DNA from: Clytia hemisphaerica | Taxonomy: Eukaryota; Cnidaria; Hydrozoa; Leptothecata; Clytiidae | DNA: 64,000 bases | Direction: 5' to 3' | NCBI GenBank assembly: GCA_902728285.1 | Contig: CACVBU010000956.1 | Span: 1,400,642 to 1,464,641 of the forward strand | In this document: in pieces, positions 57,700-64,000 of the stretch | How positions within the stretch are numbered: the first letter of the stretch is position 1 | How the letters are laid out: every line of letters starts with the position of its first letter | Translations under genes and position numbers: made by a program | Notes under the pieces: generated by a model | Told to the model about the DNA's origin: nothing | The model's database searches: none | The model's input: the letters and a program-made list of their open reading frames with translations, nothing else

Positions 57700-58603
57700 T
57701 CGGTAAAGCTGGAAGTGAATTCTTGTCTACTGACTGGTCAGAGACAGTGAATTGGGAGAAAACCATCTCCACATTGCTAGTGTGTTGAAATCCACCAACT
57801 ACTATCTTAACTTGTTTCTCCCACCTAAAACCTGAAAATTCCCAAATCCCACCTGAAAATTTTTGATCCAAAACAGTCTATACTTAAACTTCTATATCAG
57901 AGGATTAGAAACTAGGCTAGTCTTACTTCTTTTATCTTACCCTTAACAACAATACAATGCTGACAAGTTGACACAACACATTGACAAGTAATTCGTGAGA
58001 GAAGCTTATTATAGTGAAATCTGCAACAAAAACGAAAGTGGTCTTCTACTGATTGCTTCCAGGCGCTCTGGGAAGCGCCTTCTATAAGGCGAAGGAAAGT
58101 CAGGTATTAGTTTACCGTTACCTGCCCGCGTGTGTTTGAGCTAGCGCTTAAAAATTTTTATTATTTAAAAAGTTTTCATTATTTCTATTTTTTTTTCAGT
58201 CCAAATATGAAAAACATCAATACATGACTTACCAATTCCAATGGCTCTGACTGGCATGAATTTATGACGCTATCGTTTCCGCCTATGCAAAAAACAAAGG
58301 ATACAAGCGCGCGCCGGTACAAAATGAAGACGTTCTACTGCTGTTTACATTCGATCGTTCAAGCGGCCTGACATTTTAAAAGGTCGGCCATGAAGTGGCC
58401 AATGAAATTTTTCCAAGAACGGCCTCAAGGCCTCTATTAGAGGCTTTTTCTTGACCTATTAGCGGCCTTCTTTAGGGATCTTCTCAAAAATATAATCGAT
58501 TTTCGTTTATGAAGTTTGATTAATGATTCGACTATTTTTTAAATCTCCTATATTCGATTATTTTTAATCTCCCATATTCGATTATTTTAATCCTTGTATT
58601 CGA
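57700..58603. other. Stretch without supported gene
   Basis: AT-rich non-coding sequence. A GGCC-rich patch with short palindromes (GGCCATGAAGTGGCC, CAAGGCCTC) lies near 58385-58470. TCGATTA/TCTCCTATATTCGATTATTT motifs repeat near 58540-58600. Confidence 0.5.
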
Positions 58604-58754
58604 TTAATAGAAGATATCGGCTTTCCGAATTCTCCCCGAATGATTACCCATGATGCATTGTTAGGGTTAGGATTATCGTCCGTGAATTTTTTTGCGCAAT
58701 GCATCATGGGTAATCATTCGGGGAGAATTCGGTTAAGCCGATATCGTCTATTAA
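58604..58754. mobile_element. 151-bp near-perfect foldback (hairpin) element ending in TTAA
   Basis: The two 57-base arms are almost exact inverses: TTAATAGA.GATATCGGCTT, then CCGAATTCTCCCCGAATGAT and TACCCATGATGCATTG. The loop is about 35 bases and contains TTAGGGTTAGG. Both ends carry TTAA. Confidence 0.9.
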
Positions 58755-59689
58755 GCCTTTTTCGCTTTTATCTTAGGGATCTTCGAAAAAATATAACTGA
58801 ATTTCGGTAAAATGGTTTTGGTTAAATTCGGCTGTTTAACCGAATCGCTTCAGTAAAAAGTTTAACTAATTCAGTAAAAGTAATTATTGAATTCAGCTTA
58901 AGCTTGTGGAATTCTGTTATAGTTTTACCGAATTTCAGCTATAAAGAATTTTACACTGTCTAAAATAATAATAGAGAATTCCACTGACTGAGACGGGGAT
59001 ATTAACAAAAGGATCGCTCGTGGTGAGACAGGGTTATCTTGAAAATTGTTCTTTTAGCTACTTACAGATTCTGAATTTGTTTATCTAGTATTTTTAAATA
59101 GCAAAATACTTTGCTCTCTTACATTTCTTTTCAAATCATAATATAGAATTGGAAAGCAAGAAAAACGTCTGTCGAGAGACCAAATATCTTGAGGTTCAGC
59201 CGAGCCCAGCATGACCCACAACGAACGAGCAGAGTGCAGACTTTTACTAAATGTTTGTTTACATTGAGCTCCCTCTGCGTGCTTTCCTTCGTGTATCATG
59301 TGATATTTTACCAAAAATAGTGATGAAATACACTCCTTCTGAGTGTGTTCTCTTTCTTTTCACGTGATTTTCACTTTTTCTCTCTCTCGCATTCTAAAAG
59401 TTACATCACACATTTGAAAGGTCACAGATCAGGAGCTTGTGACAAATCAGGAGCTTATAAGAAATCAAAGCCTGTGAGATGCCCTTTTGGAAGCTTTCCC
59501 TCTCCTCTACTGGGGAAGCAATCATTTTATTTTATTTTACAACATTTGATGGCTTCTTAGGTCCTTCTTTATTTTGAGCGCCCTCCCTTTTATCTTTTTT
59601 TTGTTTAGCCCTTTTTTATTTCTGAAAAAATCTTTCTTTGTTCCAGATGTACTTGAAAATGTAAGTAAATTGAAAAACAAAACTAAGAG

Positions 59690-60020
59690 CCGCTAAGGGC
59701 TGCTAATGGCCGCTAATGTACGCTAAGGGCCGCTGTTAGCGGCTTAAAACTTACTGTCTGTCTGTCTGTCACAAAAACTTTAGGGCAGCCTGGAGACTTC
59801 AAAAATACTTGGATTTGGCTGAAATTTGGCACACTTGTTCCTTGGGTGAATATTTGGAGGATTTTTTTTCATTTTTTGAAAATTTTGATTTTTGGGGCCT
59901 GGGGACGAGTTTTTTGCCAAAACCAGGCTAAAACTTTGGGGCTGCCTGGAGACTTCAAAAATGGTCAGATTTGGCTGAAATTTGGCACACTTGCTCCTTG
60001 GGTGAATATCTGGGGTGTTT
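59690..60020 (+). repeat. Direct repeats of about 160 bp with GCTAAGGGCC lead-in
   Basis: GCCTGGAGACTTCAAAAAT followed by GATTTGGCTGAAATTTGGCA and TTGGGTGAATAT occurs twice, near 59788 and 59942. Before it lie CCGCTAAGGGC-type units and a (CTGT)n run near 59755. Confidence 0.75.
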
Positions 60021-60029
60021 TTCCACTAT

Positions 60030-60852
60030 ACAGTGTAGCTGGAACCTCGATATTCCAGGATTAGAAAAAGCTATACCTGTTATCTTTTTTCTTTAAAGAA
60101 TCAACAAGCCATCAACATCGATAAATTACACACATTCCCTCAGAAACTTTTAAAATTATCTGCCATTATGACTTTCTTGAAGTCGTTCCGAAATTAACCA
60201 ATCGGGTTAGGTATCGGAATTCCTATGGGAGTTCTTTTCCGAGATTTGTAAAATAGCTAAGTCAACAAAAAAACTTCTCCCGGGGGTTTGAGGAATAAAC
60301 AGAACTGTTATCATTCGTTTTTTATTTAACCATATAATTAAATTTGCGCTCAAAAATACTTTAATAAATAAGTTAATAATATTCAAATATACTATTTATA
60401 TCTCTCAGAAAATAAACACTTACAGAACGACATAGTTTATCATTTAGACTACCCCCGTGTTTGGACCATTCTATCGGGGGCGCAAAATAGGGCGGAAACT
60501 AAGTAGCACCTCAGTGCAAGATTGCCGCCTCATCTTAATTCGCCCGCACGAAACGAGCTAGTCATTTTTTTTCTCGCGCGCTCAAGGGGAAAAGGAAAGT
60601 GATCGATATTCTTTGAAGAAAAAACGTCAGAAACAAACCCAAAGACCAAAAGATGTATTTTGTTGTTGAGAATCGATCATGTGAAGATGAAAAAATTTCT
60701 GCTATGCGTTTTTTTCGGAACACTGAAAAACTCTAATTTCGATCTTCCTTTAAGGTAAAGAGGTTGCGAGATTTGGGCTAGCGAGGCAAAAATCGCTAAA
60801 AAACTGGTAAAATCGTAATCCTCAAAAATCGAAGTTCCAGCCTCACTGCTAT
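60030..60852. mobile_element. Probable inverted-repeat element of about 0.8 kb
   Basis: CAGTGTAGCTGGAACCTCGA near 60031 is matched imperfectly by the inverse of GAAGTTCCAGCCTCACTGCTATAG near 60854, continuing into GGATTA. TA is present at both ends. The arms share about 40 bases with gaps, so the boundaries are approximate. Confidence 0.5.
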
Positions 60853-61177
60853 AGTTCAATTCTACAACTTTATTTCGTTTAGCTAAATATAATAAATTAT
60901 ATATAAAATTATAAATAACATGAATGGCAAAATGCAAACGTTCAAATGCACCAAAATCTTTTACAAGATCTTTTACAGATCTTTTACAGTCCAGTTCGGA
61001 AAAAAAAGTCAGTGAAGCGGGTTCATTTTCCTCTTGTTCCTGCGTTTGCCTGTATATACAGTGCATAAGAGTCAAGGGCAAACACTTTCAAAAGTTGTGG
61101 TTGACCTTGTTCCTTCAAAAGGAATGAAAAATGTTGACATCAGTTTTTCATACGTTCCCTCGAGCAGAGTTCGGACA

Positions 61178-61378
61178 TAGAAATACAATTTTTTCCAATT
61201 TTATCGAAAAATTTGAAAAATCCCTAGGAAAATGAAAGAAATTTGTCCAAAAAAGGGCAAAAGCGCGAAAATTAAAATCCACGAAAATTCCAGAATGGAA
61301 AAAACCGTGAAAATTAAAGCCCGCAAAATGCAATTTTTGGGATATTTTTGTTGACCGCGAAAATTAGTTCCAATAAGG
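61178..61378 (-). mobile_element. Truncated second copy of the TTTTCGCGG MITE
   Basis: Read on the minus strand it starts CCTTATTGGAACTAATTTTC (TA outside at 61379-61380). It follows the element at 12409 through TTTTTTCCATTCTGGAATTT, TTTTTTGGACAAATTTCTTT and ATAAAATTGGAAA, then diverges near 61178. The distal 130 or so bases are missing. Confidence 0.88.
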
Positions 61379-61394
61379 TAGATCTATATGAATC

Positions 61395-61505
61395 TATTTA
61401 ACTTGCAATTTCTAAGTGTGTGACCCTATAAATATTTTGCTTGCAACTTGCGAATCGAGTGACTTGCCTGGATCACTTCGCAATTCTTATACATATACAC
61501 TAGTT
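61395..61505 (+). repeat. Dispersed repeat, copy 2 of the family at 34235
   Basis: GACCCTATAAAT, TTTGCTTGCAACT, GCGAATCGA, CCTGGATC and CAATTCTTATACATATACAC lie in the same order as in copy 1. It directly follows the truncated MITE. Confidence 0.7.
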
Positions 61506-62549
61506 CGATTACCGCCTTATAAAAAAATACAGGACGATTTTCCTGTCTAGCTAATTCTGGAATGGCCCATTTTCAAAATTCGAAGTAATTCGAAAAGACA
61601 AAAAAAAAACCGTATCTTTCAAGATTTTTTGATGATTTAGAAGAACACTGACTGAGGTTGAATTTTGAAAAAATGGTACCATATTTGCGGAACGACCGTT
61701 TTGAGGGCGCGAAGCGCCCGAATAGGGAGTGTAGCATCCTTTCTCTAGATCTGGGCGTGTGGCGTAAAAAATTTGTATATGTTATATGTACGAAAATTTC
61801 AAAAAAAATCGTAGGGTGACATATCGACTTTGCTTCGTGTTGGATGGGATCAATTTTCTGTAGCACTATTAAAAGTATCTGTTTTGTAAAAATAATTATT
61901 GCAATAGAATATGATTGATATCAAAAGTATTATAAAGTAAGACTTTTGATTAAAATTGCAACTTTTGTACAATTAATAGTAAGAGTGTCAAAGCTTTATC
62001 TCCTTTGCTTTTTTCCCGCTTGTTCCAGATGTCTGGGCCCAGTCATTTTTTCTGCGTTTCATTTTCAAAACAACAAAGATGGCCCTGAAAACCAACGAAT
62101 CTCTTCGGTTTTTGAGGTGCATGCATTAACCTTTGGATTGATTATGGCCCATTGAAAGGTAAATCTTCAGTTTTTTTCACCTTTATAGTTTCAACTACCT
62201 TTGGAATGTTACATTAGTACTTTTTCTTTGTGTTGACTTTTTTGTATTAAATTGGATTTCATCTCATAAAACAAAATGTTTTTTTCTCGGCCATGTGTTT
62301 CATGGCTATCATATGGCCATCTTTCCACAGGCTTATTTTTATTAATATGGGTCGTGTGTTTATTCAATTTTACTCTAACTATAATTATTTTCATCTCTTT
62401 TCTCTGTCTTCAGGGTTCAGGTGAAGGAGCTTGATTGATGTAATGGGTGACTTTTAACTACCGATCGGCCGACTGGCTGAATCAGCAGTGTTTCAGAGTT
62501 TTGGTGGGTGAACGTGCACAACAAAGAAGCAGCATAAAGCCAAAATATA

Positions 62550-63019
62550 CCGTGAGTGGTCCTAAATCCGACAACCCTGCCTAAATCCGACCCCCCAAAT
62601 AACTGTTGTGAAAAAAAATTCTATGTGTACAAATATTCCCTCTCCAAGTTGAACAATAAACTATTGAAAGAACTCTCGAAACAAAACATCTAACAAGATG
62701 CAAGATGACTATAATGTCAAAATGTCAATTAATGTGATCAAAAAAGTGTGAGTTGTAAAAATAATTACCTCTTTTATATTTTTCTGAATCCTTTGTTCGT
62801 GTTTAAAACGTTAAACAATTTTGTAATAAAAAATTATTTTTTGTATAAGAAGCAATTATTGTTTTGGTTCAATTGGTTCAGTGTATCAAATCTCTCAGTT
62901 TAGTTGACACTTTGGTATCTTCATTGCGTCACAGCGAAGTTGTTCGTTTTTTTTAGTTTGTATCTTTGAAAGACCCCATCGGATTTAGGCAGGGCTGTCG
63001 GATTTAGGACCACTCACGG
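62550..63019. mobile_element. 470-bp MITE with 43-base inverted ends, TA target
   Basis: CCGTGAGTGGTCCTAAATCC starts the element and is inverted at the right end. A second internal motif CCTAAATCCGAC recurs next to it on both sides. TA flanks both ends (62548-62549 and 63020-63021). The interior is AT-rich and non-coding. Confidence 0.9.
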
Positions 63020-64000
63020 TACATAGCATTATGACTGTATAAACAGATTGTGATTGATGGAGAATAATAAAAATGGTCCTGACCTGCTGAATATAAATTG
63101 TGCCAGTTCCATGTTATTCCGTGCAATGTTTACGAGACAAAAGAGAAGACTGTACTGGAAAGCAGAATCAAAATGATAATTACTAGTTGCTATTATTTTC
63201 GTCATTGAAGATTTCTTCAATATTTATTCGATAATGAATGGAATCATTTTGATTTGCCTTGATTGATTGTTGATTCCATTTTATCGCTTGCTGACTCTCG
63301 AGAGATTTTTGTTTAACATTGGAGCTTGATCATCATCAATTAGAATAATGCCGATTTATATTTGTACGACAGTAAAGTGAACAAAAGCATGATTGATGAC
63401 TTTAGCCCAAAAGACACTTTAAATGATAAAGTACCGATATGTTACTTTTGATGCTAGCTCAAATATATTTTCAAACAAGATATCTTTTACAAAAAAGTGT
63501 TTTTTACCGGCAAATCAACTTATATTTTCATAACTCTTTGACTTGTTGGGAGTGGTTGTGCTTCTTGTCTAATCGCACGATAGTTATTTGTTCTTATTTG
63601 GCGCCCCTTCAAGAGAAGGAATTAATCGTTTGTAGATAACGCTTATTATTACCGCCTTAATAAATAGTAAAGGCATTACTTTAATATACTTATATGATAT
63701 AGAAAGTTTTGAATTTTTTTCTGCAAGGCAAGGTTTCTTGAAAAAATTAGTTTGGACTGGTTTGGATTGATTTATAAAGAAATATTGGGAACATCTTTTT
63801 GCTGAACACACAATATCGCAAAATAACTCACAAAATACAAATTTCATCCTCAAAAATCTCACTAGTTGATAAGTTACTGGAATTATTGCTAGGCTGCTGA
63901 TTCCTTTCGGAAAATTGATACTACATTTGAAGTGAATGATATCATAAAGAGGTAGCACATTTTAAGAGATGGTATACTAGGTTCTAATGGCTGAAAAGCT
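63020..64000. other. Terminal stretch without supported gene
   Basis: AT-rich sequence. The 124-codon minus frame at 63584-63958 lacks motifs and biased composition, so I do not call it a gene. Confidence 0.5.

Noticed and set aside
63584-63958. 124-codon minus frame at the window end
   Set aside because: No motif, no splice support and composition like the non-coding flanks.

Overview
The window is animal (metazoan) nuclear DNA, AT-rich and intron-dense. It carries spliced genes for a matrix metalloproteinase, the early-endosome tether EEA1, a Tudor-domain protein and a rhodopsin-like receptor. The mix of BEL/Pao remains, tRNA-derived SINEs and very many small inverted-repeat elements, with compact genes, suggests a non-bilaterian animal such as a cnidarian. 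That placement is inference; no species marker was seen. All gene models were built by hand from GT/AG splice sites, reading phase and conserved motifs.

Layout. 463-3166 (+): the 3' exons of a single-pass membrane protein with a Thr-rich stalk and tyrosine motifs in its tail; its 5' end lies outside the window. 3167-6397: non-coding, with two inverted-repeat elements side by side. 6398-14330 (+): a complete 10-exon secreted MMP (about 742 aa) with a very long Ser/Thr-rich hinge. 15596-43117 (-): a complete 39-exon EEA1 gene (about 1266 aa), from the N-terminal C2H2 finger through a long coiled coil to the C-terminal FYVE finger. Its 7.7-kb intron 26 holds two intronless genes on the opposite strand: a LINE-type ORF1 protein (23472-24806) and a 310-aa rhodopsin-like GPCR (29090-30022). 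The same intron holds a 2.4-kb foldback element. 45178-53081 (-): a 12-exon gene for a Tudor protein (about 1234 aa) with a huge repeat-rich disordered exon. 53082-64000: mostly transposon debris, including a BEL/Pao integrase remnant split by a 1.17-kb inverted-repeat element, a tRNA-like relic and several MITEs.

The genes do not form one pathway. EEA1 acts in Rab5/PI3P endosome tethering. The MMP and its neighbouring membrane protein act outside or at the cell surface. Tudor proteins of this architecture usually act in RNA or piRNA biology. The most striking features are the nested genes in EEA1 intron 26, a 20-nt microexon coding the core of the FYVE motif, a fourfold tandem duplication of an exon's 3' splice site, an ORF1 without its partner ORF2, and an unusually rich set of TA- or TTAA-flanked inverted-repeat elements, several nested in one another.
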